This document shows positions 15,526 through 23,679 of a DNA stretch of 39,858 bases, one piece after another. Source of the stretch: Clostridium beijerinckii HUN142 (GTDB taxonomy: Bacteria; Bacillota; Clostridia; Clostridiales; Clostridiaceae); NCBI RefSeq assembly GCF_000621745.1, contig NZ_JHXK01000039.1, positions 1 through 39,858 on the forward strand, in the 5' to 3' direction. The position numbers were made by a program, and so were the translations under genes. The notes beneath the pieces are model-generated. The model worked only from the letters and a program-made list of their open reading frames with translations, did no database searches and was not told where the DNA came from. Within the stretch, counting starts at the first letter, position 1, and the number at the start of each line of letters is the position of its first letter.

Positions 15526-16170
15526 ATGTCGGAGTTAAAAAGAATATTAGGACCAAGATTGAATAGTTTATTAGAAGAAAATAAAAATATTAAAGAGAAA
15601 TTCATAAATGAAAAATATTTAGCAAATACTTTAACTAGGAATATTTGTTTAGAATATATAAATGAAGAAAGAATAGAGATTAGTGGATGCAGATTTGAGA
15701 ATGTTGTGTTTAGGGAGTGTTGTTTAAAAAATGTAGACTTAGTGGATATAATATTTGAAAATTGTGATTTATCAAATGTTGATTTTTCAAATGGAAGTAT
15801 ACATAGAATAGAATTTAATAACTGCAAGCTTATAGGAGCTGATTTTAGTGATAGCAGTATACAAGATGTTCTTTTTAAAGACACAGTTAGCAGGTATTCT
15901 AACTTTGGATACTCAAAAGTTAAAAACGTAAAATTTCAGGAATGCAATATGCAAAGTAGTATGTTTTTGGAATGCAGCTTTAATTATGTTACATTTAATG
16001 GATGTGATTTAGATAACTCTGAATTTACTAATACCCATCTTAAAAATGTAGATTTTAGGGGAAATAGTATATCAGACATATTATTAACTGGAAGAGAGCT
16101 AAAAGATGCTATCGTATCACCTATGCAGGCAGTGGAGCTAGCGAGACTACTTGGCGTAATAGTGAAATAA
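15526..16170 (+). CDS. Pentapeptide-repeat protein
   Basis: 214 residues. After a helical N-terminus of about 45 residues comes a run of A(D/N)LXX-like repeats from about 50 to 180, visible as CRFENVVFRECCLKNVDL, CDLSNVDFSNGS, CKLIGADFSDSS, CDLDNSEFTNTHLKNVDF, which would fold as a right-handed quadrilateral beta-helix. The C-terminal segment VSPMQAVELARLLGV is common in this family. Function is not known. The best-studied relatives (Qnr, MfpA) mimic DNA and protect gyrase, but those lack this N-terminal extension and this assignment is not supported here. The start has TAAGGAG upstream. It stands alone in its unit. Confidence 0.85.
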   Translation: MSELKRILGPRLNSLLEENKNIKEKFINEKYLANTLTRNICLEYINEERIEISGCRFENVVFRECCLKNVDLVDIIFENCDLSNVDFSNGSIHRIEFNNCKLIGADFSDSSIQDVLFKDTVSRYSNFGYSKVKNVKFQECNMQSSMFLECSFNYVTFNGCDLDNSEFTNTHLKNVDFRGNSISDILLTGRELKDAIVSPMQAVELARLLGVIVK

Positions 16171-16277
16171 GTATTATTTCAGCCACAGTAAATTTGTTTA
16201 TAAATAATTTGTTTTTGGATTTTAAATCTTAGATTCTCCAAAGGTTAGGGTATGAGTTTCAAAATACTTTGGAAATA

Positions 16278-16305
16278 TTGATAAACCTATGGAGAGTGAT
16301 ATAAT
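16278..16305 (+). promoter_or_regulatory. Sigma-A promoter of the DegV gene
   Basis: -35 TTGATA (16278-16283), 16-bp spacer, -10 TATAAT (16300-16305). An imperfect inverted repeat (TCTCCAAAGGTT 16235-16246 with AACCTATGGAGA 16284-16295) ends inside the spacer and could be a regulator site. Confidence 0.65.
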
Positions 16306-16341
16306 AATTGTAATGTAAAATTCGTTTAGGAGGAACAGTAA

Positions 16342-17190
16342 GTGGAAAAGATAGCATTAATTACTGATAGTGCATCAGATATAAGTATTGAGTTATTAGA
16401 AGCAAATAAAATAAAGCTTTTACCGTTCAAAATTATATATTCTGATAAGGAATATGAAGATAGAATTGACATAACTCCTCAGTTTATGTATGAAAGGTTA
16501 GAAACAGAAATTCCTAAAACATCGCTGCCAAGCATTGAAAAAATAACGAGTGTTTTGAAAGATGCTGTTAATGAGGGATTTACTCATGCAATAATAATAA
16601 CTATTTCATCCGCATTTTCTGGCACATATAATGCTGTAAGATTAATTTGTGATGAGTTTAAGGATCTGCAGACTTTTGTATTTGATTCTAGAACATTAAC
16701 AATGGCAGAAGGGGCAATGGTTTTAGAAACTGCAAGGTTAATTAGGGATGGGAAATCATTTAATGAAATCATTGAAATGCTACCTACATACAGAGAGAAG
16801 ATAGATTTATTTTTTACAATAGATACTTTAGAATATCTTCAAAAAGGAGGAAGGATTGGTAAAGTCGCAGGAACAATAGGAGATCTTTTGAATCTTAAGC
16901 CAATAATAACTGTAGCAGAAGATGGAACATATAGAACGGCAGCCAAAGTTAGAGGCTCAAAGCAAGCGGTATCAAAGTTAACTAGTATATTTAAAACATA
17001 CCTAGAGAAAGGTAAATATAAAGCTTGGATTTTAGATGGAAATGGTTTTGATAAGGTGCAAAACTTATACTATTTAATAAAAGATTTACCTAATGTAGCT
17101 GAGTGCACAATAGCTGGGACAATAGGTCCAGCACTTGGTGTAAATACAGGCCCAGGACTTGTAGGACTCGCAATCGAGAGGATAGATTAA
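16342..17190 (+). CDS. DegV family fatty acid-binding protein
   Basis: 282 residues, DegV fold. Members bind a long-chain fatty acid and, as FakB, present it to the kinase FakA for phosphorylation and lipid synthesis. Typical segments are ALITDSASDIS at the N-terminus, KTSLPS near 58-63, ISSAFSGTYNA, FDSRTLTMAEGAMV and the C-terminal TIGPALGVNTGPGLVGLAI. The length is normal. The start is GTG at 16342, eight bases after AGGAGG. No fakA gene is nearby, so which partner it uses cannot be told. It has its own promoter and terminator. Confidence 0.93.
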   Translation: MEKIALITDSASDISIELLEANKIKLLPFKIIYSDKEYEDRIDITPQFMYERLETEIPKTSLPSIEKITSVLKDAVNEGFTHAIIITISSAFSGTYNAVRLICDEFKDLQTFVFDSRTLTMAEGAMVLETARLIRDGKSFNEIIEMLPTYREKIDLFFTIDTLEYLQKGGRIGKVAGTIGDLLNLKPIITVAEDGTYRTAAKVRGSKQAVSKLTSIFKTYLEKGKYKAWILDGNGFDKVQNLYYLIKDLPNVAECTIAGTIGPALGVNTGPGLVGLAIERID

Positions 17191-17214
17191 TAAATTTGAA
17201 TAAAGACTATAAAT

Positions 17215-17273
17215 AAACTTCTAGTAAGTTAAATGAGAAATTAATTCTTTAACTTACTGGAAGTTTAATTTTT
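17215..17273 (+). terminator. Terminator of the DegV gene
   Basis: Nineteen-base arms at 17215-17233 and 17248-17266 (AAACTTCTAGTAAGTTAAA on the left) pair with one wobble, followed by AATTTTT. The stem shares AAACTTCTAGTAA with the topB terminator at 33284. Confidence 0.88.
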
Positions 17274-17345
17274 GCACATAAATATTTTTTATTATATAGG
17301 AAAAACTATTCTGTATAAAAATAAAGAAAAACAGGAGGAATTAAA

Positions 17346-18212
17346 ATGAATTTTCCAACATCTTTTCCTAAACAAGAACAAAAGGAGCAACCGGGATTGG
17401 AGTATGAAATGAATCCAGCTCCAATATATGATGATCCAAATTATAATACAAAAGGAGATAAATTAAAGGATAAGATTGCAATAATTACTGGTGGTGATAG
17501 TGGAATAGGGAAAGCGGTTGCTATAGCATATGCGAATCAGGGCGCTGATATAGTGATTGTTTATTATAATGAGAATAAAGATGCAGAAGAAACAAAAGCA
17601 ATAATAGATGGTATTGGTAGAAAATGTATGCTGACCAAAGGTGATATTGGTGATCCTAATTTTTGCAATAGTGTTTTAGAAAAAACTATTAGAGAATATG
17701 GAAAAATAGATATATTAGTTAATAACGCAGCGGTCCAATACGAAAGCACAGATTTTAAACAAATAAGTGATGAACAATTTGATAAGACATTTAAGACAAA
17801 TGTATACGGGACTTTTTATATGACAAGAGCAGCCTTAAATCATTTGAAAGCAGGTGGATGTATAATAAATACTGCTTCAATAACTGCATATAAAGGAAAT
17901 GAAACATTAATTGACTATTCAATGACTAAAGGTGCTATAGTTACATTAACAAGATCTTTATCGACTGCATTGGCAAAAGGGAAAACTAACATAAGAGTAA
18001 ATGCTGTTGCACCTGGACCAATATGGACACCATTAATTCCAGCAAGTTTTGATGAAAAAAAGGTTGAGAAATTTGGATCAGATACACCATTAGGAAGAGC
18101 AGGACAGCCAGTGGAGTGTGCTGGAGCATATGTATTTCTAGCTTCACAATGTGCTTCATATATCACAGGACAAGTGATTCATGTTAATGGTGGAGAAATA
18201 GTAAATGCGTAG
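17346..18212 (+). CDS. Short-chain dehydrogenase/reductase, general-stress type
   Basis: 288-residue SDR oxidoreductase. The N-terminal extension of about 40 residues (NFPTSFPKQEQKEQPGLEYEM...) is the hallmark of the subgroup that includes Bacillus general stress protein 39 (YdaD) and YhdF. Rossmann motif TGGDSGIG is at about 48-55, NNAA follows IDILV near 126, and the catalytic Ser178, Tyr191 and Lys195 (DYSMTKGA) are intact. The cofactor is probably NADP(H) or NAD(H); the substrate is unknown. The start has AGGAGG upstream. The gene stands alone, and a terminator appears only 185 bases after the stop. Confidence 0.92.
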   Translation: MNFPTSFPKQEQKEQPGLEYEMNPAPIYDDPNYNTKGDKLKDKIAIITGGDSGIGKAVAIAYANQGADIVIVYYNENKDAEETKAIIDGIGRKCMLTKGDIGDPNFCNSVLEKTIREYGKIDILVNNAAVQYESTDFKQISDEQFDKTFKTNVYGTFYMTRAALNHLKAGGCIINTASITAYKGNETLIDYSMTKGAIVTLTRSLSTALAKGKTNIRVNAVAPGPIWTPLIPASFDEKKVEKFGSDTPLGRAGQPVECAGAYVFLASQCASYITGQVIHVNGGEIVNA

Positions 18213-18243
18213 ATTACATAACAAAAGATATTTATAATATTTT

Positions 18244-18363
18244 TGAAAGTGCATTTTATATAAATTATGCTAAGAAATTTATATTGTATGCTTACTTTCA
18301 ATCCTATGAGATTAGTAGTAATATAAATTTGTCATGCACTTATATAGATTGAAACCGCACTTT
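18244..18363. other. Structured intergenic element of unknown nature
   Basis: Several nested inverted repeats fall in 120 bases: AAAGTGC (18246-18252) with GCACTTT (18357-18363), AAATTTATATT with AATATAAATTT (about 18275-18285 and 18321-18331), and GAAAGT with ACTTTC. With the terminator at 18397 this could be the 3' UTR of the SDR mRNA or a small RNA. The rest of the gap 18213-18682 shows the ArsR promoter but no gene. Confidence 0.35.
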
Positions 18364-18396
18364 TTAAGTTCATAAAATGTTGACTAAAAGATCTGG

Positions 18397-18424
18397 AGCC
18401 AGGAGTAAAATCTTGGCTTTTTTG
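18397..18424 (+). terminator. Terminator upstream of the arsR gene
   Basis: Arms AGCCAGGA (18397-18404) and TCTTGGCT (18411-18418), one wobble pair, followed by TTTTTT. It ends either the SDR transcript or a small RNA that begins in the gap. Confidence 0.8.
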
Positions 18425-18606
18425 ATTGAATTGGTGTAAAAAAGTTAAATAGAAAAGTTAGAAGAATGACGCTAGACTTTCTATCTATATGATTTATAGA
18501 TTAAAAAATTTTATTTATCAACACCATATAATAATCTTAGTTCTGACATCAAATAGACGTACATATATGTGATGAGGGTTGAAAAGCTAAATTAAAACAA
18601 AAAATC

Positions 18607-18635
18607 TTGACTACATATAGATGAATGTCTATACT
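18607..18635 (+). promoter_or_regulatory. Sigma-A promoter with overlapping palindrome (arsR operon)
   Basis: -35 TTGACT (18607-18612), 17-bp spacer, -10 TATACT (18630-18635). The repeat TATAGA-N6-TCTATA (18616-18633) fills the spacer and runs into the -10, the position expected for autorepression by an ArsR dimer. Confidence 0.8.
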
Positions 18636-18682
18636 ATATACATAGATTAATAGAATGGTTAATATTGAAAAAGGAGTTAAAT

Positions 18683-19006
18683 GTGTGTAAGAAATATGAT
18701 AAGAATGGAAAAATTTTAAAGGCTCTTGGAGATTCTAATAGGCTTAAAATAATAGAGTTATTATCTTGTGGAGAAAAATGCGCGTGTGAGATATTAGAGA
18801 GTTTTAAATTTACACAGCCTACTTTATCACACCATATGAAAGTGTTAATAGATTGTGGGTTAGTTAAAGCAAGAAAAGATGGAATTTGGAACTTGTACAG
18901 GTTAGACACAAATAATTGTAATAGACTAGTGTTGTTTTTACTCAATCTAATTACAGAAAATGAGTATTGCATACAAGATGATAAAAAAAATCAAAATTTT
19001 GATTAA
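18683..19006 (+). CDS. ArsR/SmtB family transcriptional repressor
   Basis: 107-residue winged-helix repressor. The segment LKALGDSNRLKIIELL starts the fold, the recognition helix is TQPTLSHHMKVLIDCGLV and the wing is RKDGIWNLYRL. Cys29, Cys33 and Cys35 in LSCGEKCACEI sit at the helix that in ArsR carries the arsenite site (ELCVCDL), so binding of As(III), Sb(III) or another soft metal, or thiol chemistry, is plausible. The start is GTG at 18683, seven bases after AAGGAG; a TTG at 18665 would overlap that site. It is first in a likely operon with the MATE and gshF genes and has a palindrome in its promoter. Confidence 0.88.
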   Translation: MCKKYDKNGKILKALGDSNRLKIIELLSCGEKCACEILESFKFTQPTLSHHMKVLIDCGLVKARKDGIWNLYRLDTNNCNRLVLFLLNLITENEYCIQDDKKNQNFD

Positions 19007-19103
19007 GAGTTAATGTATAAATGTAATTTTATTAATCTTTAGAATATATTAAATATAATGTACTTATTAAAAATAATAAAAATTGAATAAAAACGGAGAT
19101 CAA

Positions 19104-20417
19104 ATGAGGCAGATTGATTTAACTAAAGGAAAAACATTGAATGTTCTAACAACATTGTCAGTACCAATAATGGGGAGTTCATTGCTACAGTTTACATATA
19201 ATCTAGTTGATATGTTGTGGGTTGGTGGCCTTGGAAGTAATGCTGTCGCAAGTGTTGGATCAGCAAGTTTTTACGTAGGTCTTGGATATTCTATAAATTC
19301 ATTAGTAGTTATAGGAACAGGAATAAAAGTTGCACATGCAATAGGTAAAAAAGAAGAAAATCAGATAAAAGAATATATTAATGCGGGCCTTTTAATTAAT
19401 GCAGTAATGTCATTTATTTTTGGGTCTATACTCATTATATTAGGAAGAACACTTGTAAACTTTTTAAATATTAATAATATTGTAGTTGAAAAAGATGCAT
19501 ATACATTTTTAATATTCAGTGGACCCACAATAATTTTTGCATTTTTTAATCTTTTATATGCAAGAATATTAGGGAGTTTTGGAAATAATAAACTAGCATT
19601 TAATATAAATATTGTAGGAGTAGTTGTAAATATAATATTAGATCCAATTTTCATCTATGTTGTAAAACTTGGAGTTGAAGGCGCAGCCATAGCAACAATG
19701 ATTGCTAATATTATAATGTTCTTATTATATCTATTTAAGTCATCGGGAATACTTAGATATAATTTTAGCATAAAAATTGATTATAATAAGATAAAGGAAA
19801 TAATAATTTTAGGGTTTCCTATGGCGATACAAAGAATTCTATTTACTATAATAAATATATTTCTTGCAAAAATAATAGCTATATTTGGATCGGATGCAAT
19901 AGCTGCTCAAAAAATAGGACTTCAAATTGAATCTATTACATATATGGTTATTGGTGGTCTTCATGGTGCGATAGCTGCATTTACAGGTCAAAATTTTGGG
20001 GCTAAAAAATATGAAAGAATCAAAGAAGGGTATAACACTGCACTTAGGATAGGAATTATATATTCTCTTCTTATGGCATTCATATTCATGTTTTTTAGCA
20101 CACCATTTATTAAATTGTTTGTTAAAGATCAGCAAACAATTGCAATAGCTAATATGTACTTACAAGTGGTAGCCTTTTCTCAATTATTTAGTACTACAGA
20201 AACAGTATCTAATGGATTGTTTACAGGTATAGGGAAACCTAAAATATCTTCAATTATCAGTGTTGTATTCACAGCACTGCGAATACCAATGGCATTAGTT
20301 TTAATAAAACCATTTGGTTTAAATGGTATTTGGATAAGTATTTCTATATCGAGTATTCTAAAAGGTAGTGTAGCTTATATATTATATATAATTGAGGTTA
20401 AAAGAAAATATAGATAG
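19104..20417 (+). CDS. MATE family efflux transporter
   Basis: 437-residue membrane protein with about twelve hydrophobic segments. MATE proteins export cationic or organic compounds in exchange for Na+ or H+. Family features are the opening LTTLSVPIMGSSLLQFTYNLVDMLWVG, the VGSASF segment in the first half, and the second-half repeat GFPMAIQRILFTIINIFLAKI followed by GGLHGAIAAFTGQNFGAKKYERI. The start is ATG at 19104, with GGAGAT just upstream; a TTG at 19083 lies before that site. It is 97 bp after arsR and 54 bp before gshF with no terminator between, suggesting co-transcription. Substrate unknown; the setting hints at metals, electrophiles or thiol conjugates. Confidence 0.92.
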   Translation: MRQIDLTKGKTLNVLTTLSVPIMGSSLLQFTYNLVDMLWVGGLGSNAVASVGSASFYVGLGYSINSLVVIGTGIKVAHAIGKKEENQIKEYINAGLLINAVMSFIFGSILIILGRTLVNFLNINNIVVEKDAYTFLIFSGPTIIFAFFNLLYARILGSFGNNKLAFNINIVGVVVNIILDPIFIYVVKLGVEGAAIATMIANIIMFLLYLFKSSGILRYNFSIKIDYNKIKEIIILGFPMAIQRILFTIINIFLAKIIAIFGSDAIAAQKIGLQIESITYMVIGGLHGAIAAFTGQNFGAKKYERIKEGYNTALRIGIIYSLLMAFIFMFFSTPFIKLFVKDQQTIAIANMYLQVVAFSQLFSTTETVSNGLFTGIGKPKISSIISVVFTALRIPMALVLIKPFGLNGIWISISISSILKGSVAYILYIIEVKRKYR

Positions 20418-20471
20418 ATTAGTAAATAAGTAAATATATATATAGATAAAATTTATATGGGGAGGCAGTCA

Positions 20472-22820
20472 ATGTTAAATGAACTTAAAGAATTATTTAC
20501 ACCTTATGAGTTATTAAAAGGTAATTATGGTATAGAAAGAGAAAGTTTAAGAGTAAATAATAAAGGAGAGTTATCAGTTAAGAGTCATCCAGAAGTATTT
20601 GGTGAGAAAGTGGAAAATGAATATATAACTACGGATTTTGCTGAAAGCCAAATAGAAGTTATAACACCACCATTTAAGAGTATAGAAGAAACATATAATT
20701 TTTCTAGAGTATTATACGATATTGTGGCAATGGAAACTGAGGATGAGTATTTATGGCCACAGTCCATGCCGGGCATAATACCTAACGATGATAAAATTAG
20801 AATTGCAGAATATGGTGACAATGAAAAAGGTAGCGAAGCTAGACTTTATAGAGAAAATTTGATAAAAAAATATGGTGGTAAGAAGCAGCTTATATGTGGC
20901 ATTCATTATAATTTTTCTTTTGATGATGGCTTATTGAGCAAGTTATATTGTTTATATGAAAGACAAAACACACATAAGCTTTTTAATGGAATAGTTAATA
21001 AAAGCCAGAAATTGGGATACAAGGATTTTAAAAATAACTTATACTTAAAAGTTACAAGAAATTATTTGAGGTATCGATGGCTTATTATATATCTTTTAGG
21101 AGCAAGTGGAGTTGTTGATAAAAGCTATATGGGACCTTGTATGAATTCATCTAAAGAAATTGCACACGATAGTTTTTCGAATGAAGGGGCTTTATCTTAT
21201 AGAAATAGTGAATGCGGATATAAGAATAAAATAGATTTATATCCTAATTATCATTCTGTTGATGAACACATTGAAAGTTTGAGGAGATTTGTAAGCGATA
21301 AGCTTATAGGCAGTCATAAAGAGTTGTATAGTTGTGTAAGGATTAAACCAAAAGATCCTAATGACTTCTTCAATTCTCTTAGTAAAGATGGAATTCAATA
21401 TCTAGAATATAGGAGTATTGATATTAATCCATTTGAAAAAGGAGGAATAAGTTTAGAAGATCTTTATTTTCTTCAAATATTTAATTTATTTTTGCTAATT
21501 AATCAAGAAACTGATTATGATAAATGGCAGGAAGAGGGTACAGAAAACCAAAATATAATTTCAAAACTAGGGCAAAAGGACGTTCTATTAAAGAAAGATG
21601 GGAAATTTATTTCTAAAGAGCAGTGGGGATTAGAAATATTAAATGATCTAAGAAATATTAATGATAAACTAGGCCTTGGGAAAGAAAAAATCATTGACTT
21701 GATGATTGGAAAAATTAAGAATAGTGAATTGACATATGCTTACAAAATTGAAAGGAAAGTAAAAGAAGAAGGATATATAAATGCACATTTAGATATAGCA
21801 CGAAAATATAAAGAAGAGTCTTATAAAAACAGATTTAAGTTAGAAGGATATGAGGAGTTAGAGTTATCTACTCAAATATTAATGAAAGAAGCTATTAAAA
21901 GAGGAATAAAAGTTGAAGTTTTAGATAAATATGAAAATTTCATATCACTTAGAAAGAATACTAAAATAGAATATATTAAGCAAGCAACTAAAACATCAAA
22001 GGATAGCTATATAACTGCTTTAATTATGGAAAATAAAAGTGTGACTAAGAAAGTTATTTCTGATAGAGGTATTAAAGTCCCAAAAGGAATTGAGGTAAAC
22101 TCAATAGATGAATCTTTTAATATAATAAAAAATTTTACTAAAAAGCCAGTTGTTATTAAGCCAAAATCAACAAATTTTGGGATAGGCATAAGCATATTTA
22201 AAGAAGGTGCAGATGAAGAGAGCATTAAAAAGGCTTTTGAACTTGCATTTAAACATGATAATACAGTTCTTATAGAGGAATTTATTAAGGGAAAAGAATA
22301 TCGTTTTTTAGTTATAGATGGTAAAGTTGCAGGGGTACTCCATAGAGTTCCAGCTAATGTTAAAGGCAACGGAGTAAATTCTATTAAGGAATTAGTGGAA
22401 ATAAAAAATCAGGATCCGCTAAGAGGTCATCACTATGTAACACCACTTGAAAAGATAATTTTAGATGAAAGTGCAGAATTATTTTTGGAGCAACAAAATA
22501 AAGATTTTAATTATATTCCTGAAAAAGACGAGGTTATTTATCTAAGAGAAAATTCAAACATAAGTACTGGTGGAGATAGTATAGATTATACTGATGATAT
22601 TCCAGAGAAATTTAAAAAGATAGCGGTAAATGCAGCAAATGCTGTCAATGCAAAAATTTGTGGAGTTGACATGATGCTTGAAGATTTTAATGATGAAAAT
22701 TCTAATTATTCAATAATTGAACTGAATTTTAATCCTGCAATTCATATCCATTGCTATCCTTATAAAGGTAGGGAAAGAGAAATTGGCGTAGAAGTATTAA
22801 GAATATTAGATTTTGTTTAA
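20472..22820 (+). CDS. gshF: Bifunctional glutamate-cysteine ligase/glutathione synthetase GshF
   Basis: 782-residue fused enzyme that makes glutathione from glutamate, cysteine and glycine in two ATP-dependent steps. Residues 1 to about 500 resemble GshA (YGIERESLRVNNKGELS, TTDFAESQIEVITPPF, MGPCMNSS, LEYRSIDINPFEKGG). From about 515 an ATP-grasp domain of the cyanophycin synthetase/D-Ala ligase kind follows (VIKPKSTNFGIGISIF, LIEEFIKGKEYRFLVIDGKVAGVLHRVPANV, ELNFNPAIHIHCYP). The length is normal for GshF of clostridia and streptococci. ATG 20472 has GGGGAGG upstream; ATG 20457 overlaps that site. Its place behind arsR and a MATE exporter suggests that glutathione synthesis is induced by a metal or thiol stress here. 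Confidence 0.94.
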   Translation: MLNELKELFTPYELLKGNYGIERESLRVNNKGELSVKSHPEVFGEKVENEYITTDFAESQIEVITPPFKSIEETYNFSRVLYDIVAMETEDEYLWPQSMPGIIPNDDKIRIAEYGDNEKGSEARLYRENLIKKYGGKKQLICGIHYNFSFDDGLLSKLYCLYERQNTHKLFNGIVNKSQKLGYKDFKNNLYLKVTRNYLRYRWLIIYLLGASGVVDKSYMGPCMNSSKEIAHDSFSNEGALSYRNSECGYKNKIDLYPNYHSVDEHIESLRRFVSDKLIGSHKELYSCVRIKPKDPNDFFNSLSKDGIQYLEYRSIDINPFEKGGISLEDLYFLQIFNLFLLINQETDYDKWQEEGTENQNIISKLGQKDVLLKKDGKFISKEQWGLEILNDLRNINDKLGLGKEKIIDLMIGKIKNSELTYAYKIERKVKEEGYINAHLDIARKYKEESYKNRFKLEGYEELELSTQILMKEAIKRGIKVEVLDKYENFISLRKNTKIEYIKQATKTSKDSYITALIMENKSVTKKVISDRGIKVPKGIEVNSIDESFNIIKNFTKKPVVIKPKSTNFGIGISIFKEGADEESIKKAFELAFKHDNTVLIEEFIKGKEYRFLVIDGKVAGVLHRVPANVKGNGVNSIKELVEIKNQDPLRGHHYVTPLEKIILDESAELFLEQQNKDFNYIPEKDEVIYLRENSNISTGGDSIDYTDDIPEKFKKIAVNAANAVNAKICGVDMMLEDFNDENSNYSIIELNFNPAIHIHCYPYKGREREIGVEVLRILDFV

Positions 22821-22840
22821 AATATATAATTGTGAAAAAT

Positions 22841-22868
22841 AAAGGAAGCTCTCAAAAGAGCTCCCTTT
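22841..22868. terminator. Terminator between gshF and the convergent DUF4489-type gene
   Basis: Arms AAAGGAAGCTC (22841-22851) and GAGCTCCCTTT (22858-22868) around a six-base loop. T residues flank on the plus side and A residues on the other, so it may serve both converging genes. Confidence 0.8.
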
Positions 22869-22885
22869 AATATAATTAGTTATAA

Positions 22886-23455
22886 TTATAGAGATTCAAC
22901 AGCTAAAGCCGATAATACTGCATTAGTTATAGTGAGTCCAGCTGTTACAGCAATTAAGCTAGTTGGCTCAAGTTGGATTGTATAAGTTGTATTATCATAA
23001 GCTGGATTACAATCACAAAATTGAAAACTAAATGATTCGGATTCTAAGACACTAACTGTTTCAGCAAAAGTAAAGGTTCCCCCTATTGGTTGAGGAGATC
23101 CATCACCAACTGTTTTTATTATTGTAAAATTTAAATTTACTAAGATATCTACAGGTAAAGAGATTATGCTAGTAAATGTTAAAAGTACTTTAGGATTGCA
23201 CATATTAGTAGTATCTATAGAAACACTAGCTACAGGTATAGGTCTAGATAATGGTGTCGAAATTATAGGCAAAGGCCCAACTCCACCAGAACCAACATTT
23301 AGTAAAGCTCTACCAGGTTCTGGGGCACGATTGTAGCATCTGCAACTAGGACGATTGTCAGAATAAGTGTAGCTAGGGCGATTGTCGGAATAAGTGTAAC
23401 TAGGACGATTATCGCAGCAATCATAATCACGTTCATTTTCACAAATAATATTCAT
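22886..23455 (-). CDS. DUF4489-type protein with N-terminal nonapeptide repeats
   Basis: 189 residues. Residues 15 to about 38 hold DNRPSYTYS twice and a third partial DNRPS copy, in a Cys/Tyr-rich N-terminus. The rest is a Thr/Ser/Val-rich beta domain with VSIDTTNMCNPKVLLTFTSIISLP and FSFQFCDCNPAYDNTTYTI, which fits the clostridial DUF4489 group as I remember it. No function is established. There is no signal peptide or anchor. The sigma-K/E-like promoter upstream, the Cys/Tyr content and the repeats together suggest a coat or exosporium protein of the spore, which is inference. GGAGG precedes the ATG. It converges on gshF. Confidence 0.75.
   Translation of the reverse strand: MNIICENERDYDCCDNRPSYTYSDNRPSYTYSDNRPSCRCYNRAPEPGRALLNVGSGGVGPLPIISTPLSRPIPVASVSIDTTNMCNPKVLLTFTSIISLPVDILVNLNFTIIKTVGDGSPQPIGGTFTFAETVSVLESESFSFQFCDCNPAYDNTTYTIQLEPTSLIAVTAGLTITNAVLSALAVESL
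23346..23414. repeat. 27-bp tandem repeat inside the DUF4489-type gene
   Basis: Two full copies (23346-23372, 23373-23399) with about three differences and a 15-bp partial third copy (23400-23414), beginning CTAGGACGATTGTC. In frame, each unit codes for nine residues, so copy number could vary between strains without a frameshift. Confidence 0.9.
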
Positions 23456-23532
23456 AAATTACCTCCATACTATCATAAGTTTATCAAGTTTTTCTCCGTA
23501 TAATTTAGTTGTAAGAGATTCTTTTCATAGTA

Positions 23533-23559
23533 TATTGTATGAGAAATATATAAAAATGT
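23533..23559 (-). promoter_or_regulatory. Sigma-K/sigma-E-like promoter of the DUF4489-type gene
   Basis: On the minus strand CATACAATA (plus 23533-23541) fits the -10 consensus CATANNNTA of mother-cell sigma factors, and AC lies 16 bp upstream (plus 23558-23559), as in the sigma-K consensus AC-N16-CATANNNTA. It would give a leader of about 70 bases. Confidence 0.55.
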
Positions 23560-23679
23560 GATGTATTAGGAAATCTAATATTTTATAAATTTTTATGAGT
23601 ATAATAATGAAATGTAAAGGTAGTTATACGTAAAAAGATGCAAATTCAATTAACAATTTAAAAGATGAGGTGTGACTTA

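Noticed and set aside
15526..16170. Qnr-type quinolone protection protein
   Set aside because: Repeats start only after a 45-residue helical part and the specific Qnr loops are not visible, so only the general family is called.
18292..18356. CRISPR-like repeat ends (GATTGAAAC and its inverse)
   Set aside because: Each occurs once, with no regularly spaced copies and no cas genes in the window.
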